NCBI GenBank assembly: GCA_032622095.1
Contig: CP136066.1
Span: 65,418,278 to 65,482,277 of the forward strand
Length of the DNA: 64,000 nt
DNA from: Siphonodentalium dalli
Lineage: Eukaryota; Mollusca; Scaphopoda; Gadilida; Siphonodentaliidae
Reading direction: 5' to 3'
Shown: in pieces, positions 22,100-32,753 of the stretch
How the letters are laid out: every line of letters begins with the position of its first letter
Position numbering within the stretch: position 1 is the stretch's first letter
Program-made: the position numbers and the translations under genes
Notes under the pieces: generated by a model
Seen by the model: only the letters and a program-made list of their open reading frames with translations
The model's database searches: none
What the model was told of the DNA's origin: nothing

Positions 22100-23000
22100 T
22101 AAAGGGAAAAAATAGCTTTTTATCATTTTTGATTCCTGGGAGTCACTTTAAAGCATTTTAATGCATTTTACAGAGCCTGGTCTTTCAGTCCAATGAATAT
22201 CTCATGCTTGGTGTGGCTATTCTTGCTGCTGATGTCTTCTTTCACTTACATCAGCCAAAAAAATAGTAAGATTTTTCATAAAAAATGCCAATTTTTAAGG
22301 TATTTTCAAAAAAATTCAAGGTGGTAATAGTCACATGATAATGCAAATGACCCATAACATGAGCATGTCAACGACACATATATCAATTGTTATAAGAACC
22401 TAATCTAACAAGTATTTTGGATTTTATAGCCAGTGATATACAGATATATATCATAAAAGTGTGTCATTTCTACTGGTGGGTATGGTCATTTGAAGGTTAA
22501 TAGCACTAAAACTTGGACACATTTAAGAAAATGCTTCAGCAATTCAAAGAGAGCATATCTTTATTCAACTAATTCAATATACACCCACATCCAGTTATCT
22601 TGGATCACCCTTGCAGACCTGAAAATGTCATATTTTATTCTTCAATGTGCTGATAAAGTCATGCGCTTGATGCTCAGCTGATCAGATCTGGACTCAATGA
22701 CCTCACATCACCAGAAATTCTCTCATGGAAAGAATATTGTACAGTCTTCCATAGCTGATCCAAGTTTGCAACACCAGACCCCTAAAACTGAGTGAAAATG
22801 GGGCCTGAACATGACTGGTGGTGGAAAATTGTGCCTTTTTGATGAATAATTTGTTAAAGGGGGTGGGGTTAAATTGTGTGTGATAAATAAAGAACCATAG
22901 GGGTGATATTGTTTTTGAACACATTTTTTCCATTGATGGGCAATTCTGAAGAAATGTAGGGAGTTACAATTATTCCGCGAAAAAGCGGGCTATCGCTTTA
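22100..23000. repeat. I spacer, family G, I2
   Basis: 901 bp, identical by eye to 20748-21648. Confidence 0.9.
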
Positions 23001-23451
23001 GGTTACACTGGTGTAAATACTATAGGCAGCTCCCCCTGCGGTTGCGGGAGGAGTATAGAGTTTCACAGTTAAAACACTCTGGGCTGTGATTGGTTGCATG
23101 AATTAAATGTAAACTGTTGACAAAAATTCAAGGAATCATTCTCCCACAAACTTCATTTGCCAAGAGGCCCATTCATTAAAGGTGAAGTCTGTTGTGGCTG
23201 TTTAGAAATTTTAAGTGTGATTGAAAAAATGACAATATTTTTTTAGTGCGGAACTGACCCTAGTCATGAAAAAACGAAAATTTGAAGTGGATTCCCTGCT
23301 AGACGGTGTTGATTTTTTTATTGGGAAAGTTTCCACAGATGTCAAGCTCACATAATCCGAAGGCAGTTTGAACAGTTTCCATTTGACCTCTGATGCAGAT
23401 CAACAAACGTTAACATTGAAGCCTATGGGAAATATTTACACCAGTGTAACC
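23001..23451. repeat. R module, family G, R3
   Basis: 451 bp, matching R1. Followed by the ATAA duplication and then repeat J. Confidence 0.95.
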
Positions 23452-23455
23452 ATAA

Positions 23456-23870
23456 ATCGCTACCAACAAACGCGACTCTATCTTAAAGTGATGTGAAACA
23501 CTCCGGTAGGGTGATGATCAAATATTAACTGAGAATAATCTGGATCAAAGTAGTTATTTTTACGAATATTAATCCAAATTGACAACACACACCGTCACTC
23601 TTATATATAAATTGAATGCAATAACTGTAGATGGCGAAATCACGTGTGTTAGTTTATCGCCGATATCGTCCTGAATCGAGATGCAAATATTTACAATTGT
23701 GTAGTTCCGACGATGTTTTCTATGGGGTGTTATGGTCGATTTCTTTGAAAGTTTCGACGATGTTCGTAGAATGCTACATTCTCTATGTTGGCGTTTAGCG
23801 CATGTGTACTAACTTATCAATTTCATGCACCAGAACAAGTCCGTAATATATTTGTAATCGTCAGGCCTCA
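23456..23870 (-). repeat. Dispersed repeat J, copy 2
   Basis: In reverse complement it parallels 43845-44235 block for block: ACTTGTTCTGGTGCATGAAA, ATAGAAAACATCGTC, AATTGTAAATATTT, GACGGTGTGTGTTGTCAATT and CCCTACCGGAGTGTTTCACA. No coding frame spans it. It could be part of a LINE or the remains of a duplicated gene flank. The family G array abuts its 3' end. Confidence 0.85.
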
Positions 23871-24360
23871 ATTTGACATCAAGATCAAAACAGGGCGATA
23901 CATTCCCGAGATAGCAATTTACAGACAGTAATGTACAAACCGTTTCGACACCAAATTAGTTAACATTTCCTGGGTCATTGTTTAGTCTCATAGGCAAAAG
24001 AAAACTGAAAAATACATGCAACTACCATCATTCGTCGCGAAAATCCACAAAGCATCTACCAGCAATACGCTCAAAACGAGTACAACAAATCACAATTGAG
24101 AACGCTCTTTACTTTACTACATACGGCTCTTTATCGGAGACGATCAGTGGCCTGACAGCAATGCTAACATTTCCCAGTTTCAAAAAGCAATATATCTGGT
24201 CATATAAACCTCCAATTGATGGGCTCATTTCCCCGATCTACTAATACACCACAGGAAATAGTGGGTACATTTCATATTATAAGTCAATTATGTGCGTATT
24301 TGCGGCCAATATATGTTGGCCTCATTGCATCAGGAAACTTGAATTTTAAGAAAACGGCCT
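23871..24360. other. No gene seen
   Basis: Short frames only; contains ACGCTCTTTAC at 24102, a near match to the recurring ACGCTCTTTAT motif. Confidence 0.4.
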
Positions 24361-24364
24361 TTAA

Positions 24365-24846
24365 ATGTACCGGAGGCCTTGGCGGTGGGTATCCTGTGAA
24401 CATATTTCCACCCGCCAAAAACCACCACAAACAGAAAGAACGTTAAAATGTAGATATACTTTGTTCGTATACAAATAAGAAATATCACATAAACAGTATG
24501 TGATTGTCATATGTTTGACCATTGTTATGTAAACAAAAGCATAAAACGTTACTTTCCTGGTGTATTATGATGGTAAACATAAAGAGCGTTCTTTGTTGCA
24601 GCATTCCTTATATGGAACTAATAAAGAGCGTTTATATCATTTGTGTGTGATTAGCCAATAGCAATGTGCTGTCTTCTGTAACACAAACATGCACTTACTT
24701 AGGTAAAATATAGTAGGTCTTTATGATAGCATGCTGTTTACGCGATGGTCATGGTATGTATATATATGAACGAAACTTAATGTTTTTCTGTTTACGGTGA
24801 TTGGAACAAATATGAATATTTTCGACAACTAAGGCCTCCCGTGCCT
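24365..24846 (-). mobile_element. TTAA-flanked MITE, family C, copy 2
   Basis: 482 bp between TTAA at 24361-24364 and 24847-24850, inverted relative to copy 1. It carries ATAAAGAGCGT at 24579 and 24621. The left end is slightly altered (ATGTACCGGAGGCC). Confidence 0.85.
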
Positions 24847-24866
24847 TTAAAACGTGTAAAAGTAGT

Positions 24867-25124
24867 ACAAGAAAGGATAATAGATAGCAAATAAATAACA
24901 CGAAATTAACATAGATCCACATCGAAATATGTAAAGTAGCTTTTAAAATCACACAAGAAAGGATAATAAACAGCAAATAAATAACACGAAATAAACAAAG
25001 TTCCACATCGAAATATGTAAAGTAGCTTTTAGAATCATACAAGAAAGGATAATAAATATCAAATAAATAACACGAAATTATCAAGATCCACATCGTTATA
25101 TGTAAAGTAGCTTTTAAAATCATA
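24867..25124 (-). repeat. 3 x 86-bp tandem repeat in LINE 3' region
   Basis: Units start at 24867, 24953 and 25039, each ACAAGAAAGGATAATA...CAAATAAATAACACGA...GTAAAGTAGCTTTTA. The same segment is single-copy in the LINE 3' regions at 7.96-8.05 kb and near 18.1 kb, so it has triplicated here. The 127-codon minus frame across it is a by-product of the repetition. Confidence 0.95.
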
Positions 25125-25445
25125 TTTTGCATTGATCAGGTATTTATAATATTTGATGAACCTTTATGATCCTTTATCAATGCGCCAAGCTGACGGTCGG
25201 GTGGGGGAGACAGAATGTCATCCTTCACCCAACCGACAGCCTCGATCTACAATTACTGTAATATCAATATTCAACTATTATAACAGAGCATAATTACAAT
25301 GGGTGAAGTCATGGTGTGCCAGACCAATCTACTGATTACGATTGAGAGATTCTCGGTATTTTACGATTCCTTCGATAGTTGTGGAGCCTGTATCTGTATT
25401 GCATTGCAGTATGTTGTAAGAGCAATAACTCTATTACTATTTGGA
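25125..25445 (-). mobile_element. LINE 3' region, uninterrupted copy
   Basis: It matches 17838-18339 plus 20131-20292 without the intervening element: TTTTGCATTGATCAGG, CAACCGACAGCCTCGATCTA, then GGGTGAAGTCATGGTGTGCC (25301-25320) and ATAACTCTATTACTATTTG. It provides the empty-site reference for the family F insertion. Confidence 0.85.
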
Positions 25446-25489
25446 TTTTAACACTTGATGCGTCGGATCAACCGTCCGTCTAAGTAAAT

Positions 25490-26450
25490 ATCAACCACAC
25501 GTTGTCGGATATCAATGTAATTTGGTATGGATGTTAATCATTTTGAGAAATTTCAATTTTTTTAAAACATATTTTATTGCAATATAATATTACAAGAGGG
25601 TTCGGGCAATCAATGATGGAGTGTTCAATCGTTTTGTTCGGATTTTCCGTTTAGTTCTTAAGTTATTCATCTACATGTATGTTGTCTCCCGAAAACAAAT
25701 ATGTCGGGGGACTATAGAAATGGGCGGTGTCCGTCCGTCCGCGTGTCCTGCCGCTCGCCGGAAACGTTTGTTGTCCGGATGACAACTTGAATAGTATTCG
25801 ATATAATCCAATGAAACTTGGTATATGGCCTTTATATGGGAAAGTCCTGATTAAAATCGAAAGTTGATCCGGTCCGACAATTTCTGGCGGAGTTATTCTC
25901 TTAGAATTTGCTGATTATTGTATTGTCCTGATGATTACTCAAGTTGTAATTAATAAATAGGTTTCAAATTTAGCATGTGGATTCGTCACACGAACATACA
26001 TGCCAAGTTCGAACTTGGGTTCTGTCCGACCATTTCTGATAGAGTTATGCCCCTTATTTCGACACAATTTTCCGGTTATTATTGTGGTATCTGTTATTTG
26101 TTAACATCATAGTCCGTCAGTCAAAGTTTGATTCAATGATTGTTCGGGAATCAAGTTCTGAATTTCCAATAAAGTCACCAGCGGCTGTAAAATAAAACCA
26201 CCGTCTTCGGGGGTCGTGCATATCGATTATAGTTAGAGCGGCCTTTTATTTAACTGGAAATGTTGATTTTGTTTGGAAGTTCGAGCATATATATAAATCT
26301 CAGCCACAGGTTGTCCGATCTCAATGAAATCTCTTATGGACGTTCAACACTAGGAGGACATGTAAATTCAATTTGGTGTTCAATCGTTGTGTTCAGGTTT
26401 TCCGTTCTAGGGTTATTCATCTTTGTTTATGTAGCATACTGAGATTCACA
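25490..26450. repeat. Dispersed repeat K, long copy
   Basis: Blocks such as GGGGGACTATAGAAATGGGC, TGTCCGTCCGTCCGCGTG, CCAATGAAACTTGGTATATG and TGATAGAGTTATGCCCCTT are of the low-divergence, gene-like dispersed type common in mollusc genomes (from memory). It begins and ends with related modules (AATGTAATTTGGTATGGATG and CAATGAAATCTCTTATGGAC, each followed by GTTCAATCGTTnTGTTCngnTTTTCCGT). Non-coding. Confidence 0.55.
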
Positions 26451-26514
26451 AGAGCAGTGAGGCTAGTGTGATATCCCTGGTTTATATGACACCATTTCCT
26501 GAGGCCAGTATATG

Positions 26515-26789
26515 GATGAAGTAAGATGGTATAATATATAGAGAATACCTACGGGTTTTGGTTGAATACCCGGATTAACTCATTCGTGGGTACAAGGAAA
26601 TACATAATTTCCACTCGCGGCTGCAAGCCAGTATATGGATGAAGTAAGATGGTATAATATATAGAGAATACCTACGGGTTTTGGTTGAATACCCGGATTA
26701 TCTCATTCGTGGGTACAAGGAAATACAGAATTTCCTTGTACCCACGAATGAGATAATCCGGGCATTCAACCAAAACCGTAGGTGTTCTT
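26515..26789. repeat. Direct plus inverted triplication
   Basis: CCAGTATATGGATGAAGTAA...CCCGGATTA(A/T)CTCATTCGTGGG occurs at 26515 and again at 26638 (123-bp step). It is followed immediately by an inverted copy of the distal half (26731-26789: TTCCTTGTACCCACGAATGA...), which folds back on the second copy with an 8-base loop. Confidence 0.9.
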
Positions 26790-28190
26790 TTTTATTATAT
26801 GCGCTATACGTTATAAACCGCCCCAAAACTGCTAGTTTTGTTCTACAGTTCACTTCAAATTATTAGAAAGCTTCGACATTTGCATTTTGTTTACAATCCA
26901 TCAATTGATTTGCTCACCACTGAATGATAAATTTCGAGCATATCCGCCATAAGAAATAGTCCCCATTGTTTTATTCTCAAATGATGCGAGAAAATTAATG
27001 TATACATAATTTAATGATAAGAATATATTAAAACAAATAGTCCAGGAGATCGACCCCCAAAAATAACAAATGTTGCTCATTTTGGCGGACAAGTGCTATC
27101 CGGTCTAATTTTGTAGTAAAATATATGTAGATTACGAAAATCCATGATAGCAGTGGTGAATTTGTAGCTTAATTGGCGAAAAACGTGTTTTTATTGACCT
27201 ACCCGACGACCGAAAATGAAAGAATTTTCCGGCGACGTCATAGTACTACTAGTAGTCCGGGAGCTAATATGGGTACCCTTGCACCCCCTGGGACTTAACT
27301 TCTCCAAACTCATTTTGTTCCTTATTATGTCCTTCAACTTTTAAGCAATGTTAACAAGAAACAAAAGTGGCCGTATAGACTCCAGACAAAATGGCGTCCA
27401 TCATGGCCGCCGTTTTTCAGACCAGACCCTAAGTCAGTTTTATGCAAATTATAGCGGTGAAATTCTTGTAAAATGTATACAAATGTATATATTTTCGTGA
27501 AGCTAAGACATAATGTCACTTTTTTGGGGCAAAATTGAAACTCACCATCCAAGATGGCCACCAAATATCTTCTAGATCGATTCATGCTGTTTGGAACTGG
27601 TTGAGTAATGCGACTTTATTTTGTATTTTGTGTAACTGATCATTGGGGCAATTAAATATGCACTTTTTGGGTTCTTAGCCCCTTCCGTTCCCTCAAAATT
27701 TCGAATTTACAGAACGCAGTATAAAATTTCACAAAAAAAATCACAATTGGGATTATAGTCATATTTTAACAAGAAATGAACAGAACTTTGTAATGTAAGT
27801 GATGAATATGATTATACCTATGAATATTCCAACTCACTGGAACCAAAATCTTACTTTGGCTCAAAATGGCTGCCAAAATGGCTGCCAAAATATGGAAAAT
27901 GATAAATATTGCCCCAGCGTGTCCTGCAATCGATTACAAGTTGTGGATGATGTACAAAATTGGCTATTCTGCATTCTATACATTGAATACTAACATGTCT
28001 GATGTGCCATGGTTAATTGTTACTATTGTCACCACTGACATCACCAAAAATATTGGACTTTTCTCTCATAAAGTTGACTTAAATATCGGCAAAAATTAAC
28101 TTTTCATGTTTGGACCATTTTTGCAATTAAAATGTAACTATATTTGAGTTGAAAGGTGTTTATTGTTTTGGTCTATATTAAATGTGTCAC
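26790..28190. other. No gene seen; scattered repeat fragments
   Basis: Contains small fragments such as CCATCATGGCCGCCG and CAAAATGGCTGCCAAAATGG. The block CCAGGAGATCG...GTTGCTCAT near 27050 is found inverted near 30930. No protein motif. Confidence 0.4.
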
Positions 28191-28228
28191 ACTACGGGAT
28201 TTATAGACCAAATTGTTCGCCCGATTTT

Positions 28229-29320
28229 GACAGAACTCTATACTCTCATTAAGTAGACATGGATAAACTGTTTATATGCAGCCTGTGTCAGGGAGGACGC
28301 AGTTATATAGGGGTGGTGTAATATAGTGTGTCATTTTGACATATTTCTCGATGGGTTAATATATAATGCTATTTTATTATGGTCTGAAATGACTAATATC
28401 GAGATTTCTGATGACCATTCAACGTTTGATACCATTTGATGTCCCGATGGGGTATATTTTAGAAATTCTGACACGTCACCAAGCTTCGGTACATGTCACG
28501 AAGCTTCGGTACATAGGATGAAAAACCGCCACAGATTTGGGGTTAATGATGCAAGGTCACATTTGTCGCCAGATTTCGACAGAACTATATGCTCTCATTA
28601 AGTAGACAATTATAAACTTCTTGTATGTAGCACTGTGTCAGGGAGGAAGCAGTTATATAGGGTGGATGTAATATAGTGTGTCATTTTGACATAATTACAC
28701 CATGGGTTAATATGTAATTCCATGATAATTACGATCTGAAATGACTGATATCAAAGTTTATGGTGACCATTCAACGTTTGATGCCATTTGGCGGTACGTG
28801 TCACGAAGCTTCGGTAAATTGAATGAAAAATCGCCACAGATTGGGGTTAACGATGCGAGGTCACATTTTCGTCAGATTTTGACGGAACTGTATACTCTCA
28901 TTAAGTAGACATCGATAAACTTCTTATATGTAGCCCTGTGTCAGGGAGGGAGCAGTTATATAGTATGTGTACTATAGTGTGTCATGACATATTACTCGAT
29001 GGGTTAATATATAATGCGATGTTAATTGTGATCTGAAATTATTAATATCCGGGTTTCTGGTGACCATTCAACGTTTGCTACCGGTACCATATGATGTCAT
29101 ATGGTGGTATATTCCTGGAGTTCTGACACGTCACGAAGCTTCGGTACATGGCACGAAGCTTCGGTGCATTGGATGAAAAACCGCCACAGGTTTGGGTTTA
29201 AGAATGCATTGTCAATTTTCTGTTTTGCCACAGCACTGGGAGATAAGTACCCAGGGTCACATGTTTCTTCTGATTTTGATAGTACTGTATACTGTTATTA
29301 ATAAAGATACACCTTGATTA
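28229..29320 (+). repeat. Large tandem repeat, about 3.1 units of 300-400 bp
   Basis: Units start at 28229, 28578, 28881 and (partial) 29278 with GACAGAACTnTATnCTCTCATTAAGTAGACA. Shared blocks are CCTGTGTCAGGGAGG, GCAGTTATATAG, ATAGTGTGTCAT, GATGGGTTAATATATAAT, TGACCATTCAACGTTTG and CACGAAGCTTCGGTACAT. The last is a palindrome (CGAAGCTTCG) present once or twice per unit. Divergence between units is high, so the array is old. Confidence 0.9.
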
Positions 29321-29471
29321 ACCTCATGTTGAATAAACCAGTCACAGTATAATTTTCAATTATTGAACATTTAACTTGAATGTCACGAATAATCGGTACA
29401 TTCATGTTTTTGTTTCGACGTCGACTGTATGCATAAATCTGATTTAAATATAGTAATATATAAATAATAAT

Positions 29472-29489
29472 TAATGTACCGAAGCTTCG
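29472..29489 (-). repeat. Inverted CGAAGCTTCG motif beside the solo R module
   Basis: AATGTACCGAAGCTTCGT is the reverse complement of the motif repeated in the 28.2-29.3 kb array, placed a few bases before the R module at 29498. Confidence 0.6.
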
Positions 29490-29497
29490 TATCTATA

Positions 29498-29941
29498 GGT
29501 TACAAACACCTAATTATTTTCCATAGGCGACAGTGTTAACTAAAAGTCCCGCCGGCTATGGGTTAAGCCTATTTGAACTTCAAGTGGTCAATTTTCCCTT
29601 AGCACGTCATCCGTTGCACCAGTATGTGACAACAAACGCGCCATTTTCGGTATTTTTTTCAAACGATAATCTTGCATTTCCACAACTAACCCATTTACTG
29701 CACAAAAATCAGCAGCATAAACATATCCAATCCAGACCCCTTGCGTAACTTCTGGATACCACCAGACTCTTCCTGGACATCTAAACATACACAATCGCTA
29801 TATTTATGTAGGCTATGATTTTCTGTTCCCGATTAGGGATATTTCCCTCAATGATAATCAACCAATCAGCAGCCAGATTGTTTAGTTATGCTGACTCGAG
29901 TTTCAAGAAGCGTAACTCTATATAATTAGTTGCTTGTAACA
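29498..29941 (-). mobile_element. Solo R module, family H
   Basis: 444 bp with degraded TIRs: GGTTACAAACACCTAATTA at the left and ATAATTAGTTGCTTGTAACA at the right. TATA lies on both sides (29494-29497 and 29942-29945), a 4-bp duplication like those of F and G. On the minus strand the core GTTAACACTGTCGCCTATGG is followed by AAAA, as in F, and the first 35 bases (CAACTAATTATATAGAGTTACG) resemble F (GAACTAAATAAGTAGAATTACG). No I spacer is attached, so it looks like a solo copy. Frames inside are short. Confidence 0.8.
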
Positions 29942-29945
29942 TATA

Positions 29946-31769
29946 ATTGTAAAGAAAATCGAACTTTGATCGTGTAAGCTGCGCCAAATTTACAAAAAAA
30001 CTTTACTGTGATACGATAGAAATATAGAAGTCATTGGACATCCTATTATCTCCCAGTGGTCCTTTGACCCACATACCCCGTTTTAAAATTGACCATTTTT
30101 TGGGGGGTAAGAAATAACACCGATACTCGATTCCTGATAACTCTGGAAGCACAGTTTAGTAGAAAGATACTAATGTCTCATGTCATGCTTGTTATATACA
30201 TATATACTGCACAGTGTCGCATGCCCCATGTCCATCCACTCTCTAATCGGAATATTATGACCACAAATGTGACCACACCCAAAATTCTGGGTTTTTCATC
30301 ATAATTTAATTTGTAAAATCCGACTCGCGTGCATAACGCACAGGGTAGAAAGGCATATGTATACGTTTTGGAAACTAGTTACGTATATCTACCATACGCC
30401 TTAAGGAATTTATCTAATTTGAACAGTACAATGTTTAATTAGATTTGAATTAGACCCCCCACTCAACTTAGAAAACAAGTAGAAACCTTCTTAAATCCAT
30501 TTAAAAACATTGTAGAAGCCAAGTTGTAAATTATTTAACAATATTAAAATAATTATGGTGAATTTTAACCTTAAAATCATACTAAGATGAAATGGTTGCA
30601 ATTTGGACGATTTTGCGTAAAAAAGTTAAAAAAAAATGGTAAAATATTGAAAAAAAACATTTAAATTCTTCAATTTTTTCAGCACAATTAGTTATTTAAC
30701 ATTATTAACACAATTACTATTCAACTTAATCACCAAAATCATGCTAAAATGAAATCTTTACACATTGAAAAAAAAATGAAAATTTTGGGCTTAAAATGTT
30801 GAAAATTGCCCGAAAAATCGAAAAAAAACAAAGAAGGCTACAAATTTGTTCTTGCTATCATGATTTTTCTTCATTACCATACCTAAAACATTAAAAATAA
30901 CATGGTCGCAGCTTGTCAGTCAATATGAGCAACACTACCTCCCGATCTCCTGGACTAAAATGAGTTATAACATTATAACAATTAAAACTCTTTCGCTGCC
31001 GTAAAAATCAACAATTAAAAAAATAGTCCGGCTGTTATTGATACGCTTTGAAACTTTATGTGATTCGCCGCTATAAACCGGAAGTAATCTCCGAAAAAGT
31101 AATACTATTGTGTTATCCATCGTGACGGTCAGTGTTATCCATCGAGTCGGTCCAGGCGATGGATATAACGCTCTACGCCACGGCAATTTCCCACTATTTA
31201 ATGGGGAAGCATATAATAAATTTATTCTATCACTTTATTAATCGGTTATCAACAACTCGTAAGATAACCCGGAAGTAAATGTGGTATGGTTAGGTAGTGT
31301 ACGGAATACCAAAACAGACATGAATATGGTACCCTTCTACTGGGTACGAAATATAACAGGAAGGGATGTTATATGTTTTAGTCCATGTGTATACAGAACT
31401 GGAACTTCAGCTCGTATACGCTTCAGCCAAGTACGAGAAATACAATGACATATTATCCCTAATTTCGTGCAACTTCAAACTTGCAATAATGGCAACGGGT
31501 TGCTATCCGGTCGAAGGCTGTATAAGTCACCGTACTCACTATTAGATGTGGAACGAACCGCGGACTGGTAAAAAATGTCCGGCTTTTATACAACTCAAGT
31601 GTGTACGCGTTCGTCAAGGTGGATCAACCAGAAACGCCGACACCTGGACACACCTGAGGTACAATCGTCGACGTGGCGAGAGCTTGCCCCTTTTGCAGGT
31701 CTTTCAAATGAAGTGGCCTTCGGGCAAAGACCTAACTAAAGGGTGCTCTTACCCAACACTACTACATTT
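29946..31769. other. No gene seen; A-rich degenerate duplications
   Basis: 30530-30840 holds two diverged copies of an A-rich unit (TTATTTAACA...ACCnTAAAATCATnCTAAnATGAAATn). Near 31100-31160 GTTATCCATCG is repeated and then inverted (CGATGGATATAAC). A plus frame at 31546-31857 (103 codons) runs into repeat K sequence and has no recognisable motif. Confidence 0.4.
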
Positions 31770-32040
31770 ATCTGAAAATGTTGTTGTATTTTCCGTTCGA
31801 GCAGATATCTCAACCATCTCGATGAATTTTGGTATGGATGTTCACCCCTATATATGAGTACATTCAGAGGCCTCTTCAATAGTTTTGTTGAGTTTTCCGT
31901 TTTATAGAGTTATTCATCTTTGCTTATCTTATTTTTGTCCCTCTGCGTTATTATCTCAGGCGCGGATAATATGTATATATGCATGCCCAACACAGTCGGT
32001 ATGCCACATGGGGTATATGTACCGAGCGACAGCCATCTCT
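31770..32040. repeat. Dispersed repeat K-related module
   Basis: GATATCTCAACCATCTCGAT followed by GAATTTTGGTATGGATGTTC and GAGTTTTCCGTTTTATAGAG matches the end modules of repeat K at 25500 and 26300. Confidence 0.55.
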
Positions 32041-32401
32041 TGTTTTATTCTGGACTAGAAAACTAATATAGATGGTAGTTTTATGGTGTCAAATCGGATT
32101 AATATACCCCGAAGAAACTTGCCGCCGAAGTAATTGTATTAACAAACTGTCCGATATATAGAGTTCGCTCATCCTGGATACATTCTATCGAAAACTACAC
32201 GGTCCACATGTCCATTGTGTTCAAATGTTACTGCCTCTTCTCGAGCCATGTCTAGCAGTATAGTTATAAAATCTCTGACCCCAGCATATTCATCCATGCA
32301 GACCACCGTAATACTAACACGGGCGTAATGCCACAAGTATTCGCACGTGGGGTGTGCGATAGCCATGCTGGTAGAAATAATATAAAGTTATTATACATTG
32401 T

Positions 32402-32544
32402 TGTTGTGTACAGTATGTTATTTTCTTGTTCGGGTCCAGGTTGTGGTGAAAAGTCATATTGGACGAGAAACGCAGTGTCGAGTCAAATGTGACTTTTCAC
32501 CGCAACCTGGACGAGTACAGGAGAAACACATACTGTACACAACA
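32402..32544. repeat. 143-bp fold-back hairpin
   Basis: TGTTGTGTACAGTATGT at the left pairs exactly with ACATACTGTACACAACA at the right. Inner arms TCCAGGTTG(T)GGTGAAAAGTCA pair with TGACTTTTCACCGCAACCTGGA. The loop is about 30 bases. MITE-like; no target duplication identified. Confidence 0.9.
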
Positions 32545-32753
32545 TTTTGTAATGATATTTGTATTATCCATCTGTATGTTAATCCATATTTGGGAATAAA
32601 ACATTTGTGCATGGTTATTTGTTGGTATTTGTCATCATTTGATTCTCTATAAAAGCCTGTATTTGATCATCAGAAAGCATGATTTGGAAGAGTAAACACG
32701 GAAGTGAAAAAATAACTCAACGCGGAAGTGAAACGTCTGCTAAATCCACCAGA

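Larger units (their letters stand above)
20297..23451. mobile_element. R-I-R-I-R array, family G (3155 bp)
   Basis: Three 451-bp R modules alternate with two 901-bp I spacers; the period is exactly 1352 bp. The array is bounded by ATAA at 20293-20296 and 23452-23455. R modules differ by only about one base (ATGACAAT in R1 and R3, ATGGCAAT in R2) and the spacers look identical. This is the layout expected from unequal recombination or a multimeric donor of an R-I-R element. It is non-coding throughout and homologous in R ends to family F. An assembly duplication cannot be excluded from sequence alone. Confidence 0.9.

Noticed and set aside
24749-25132. 127-codon hydrophobic frame on the minus strand.
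   Set aside because: Produced by the 86-bp tandem repeat in a LINE 3' region; the same segment elsewhere is non-coding.
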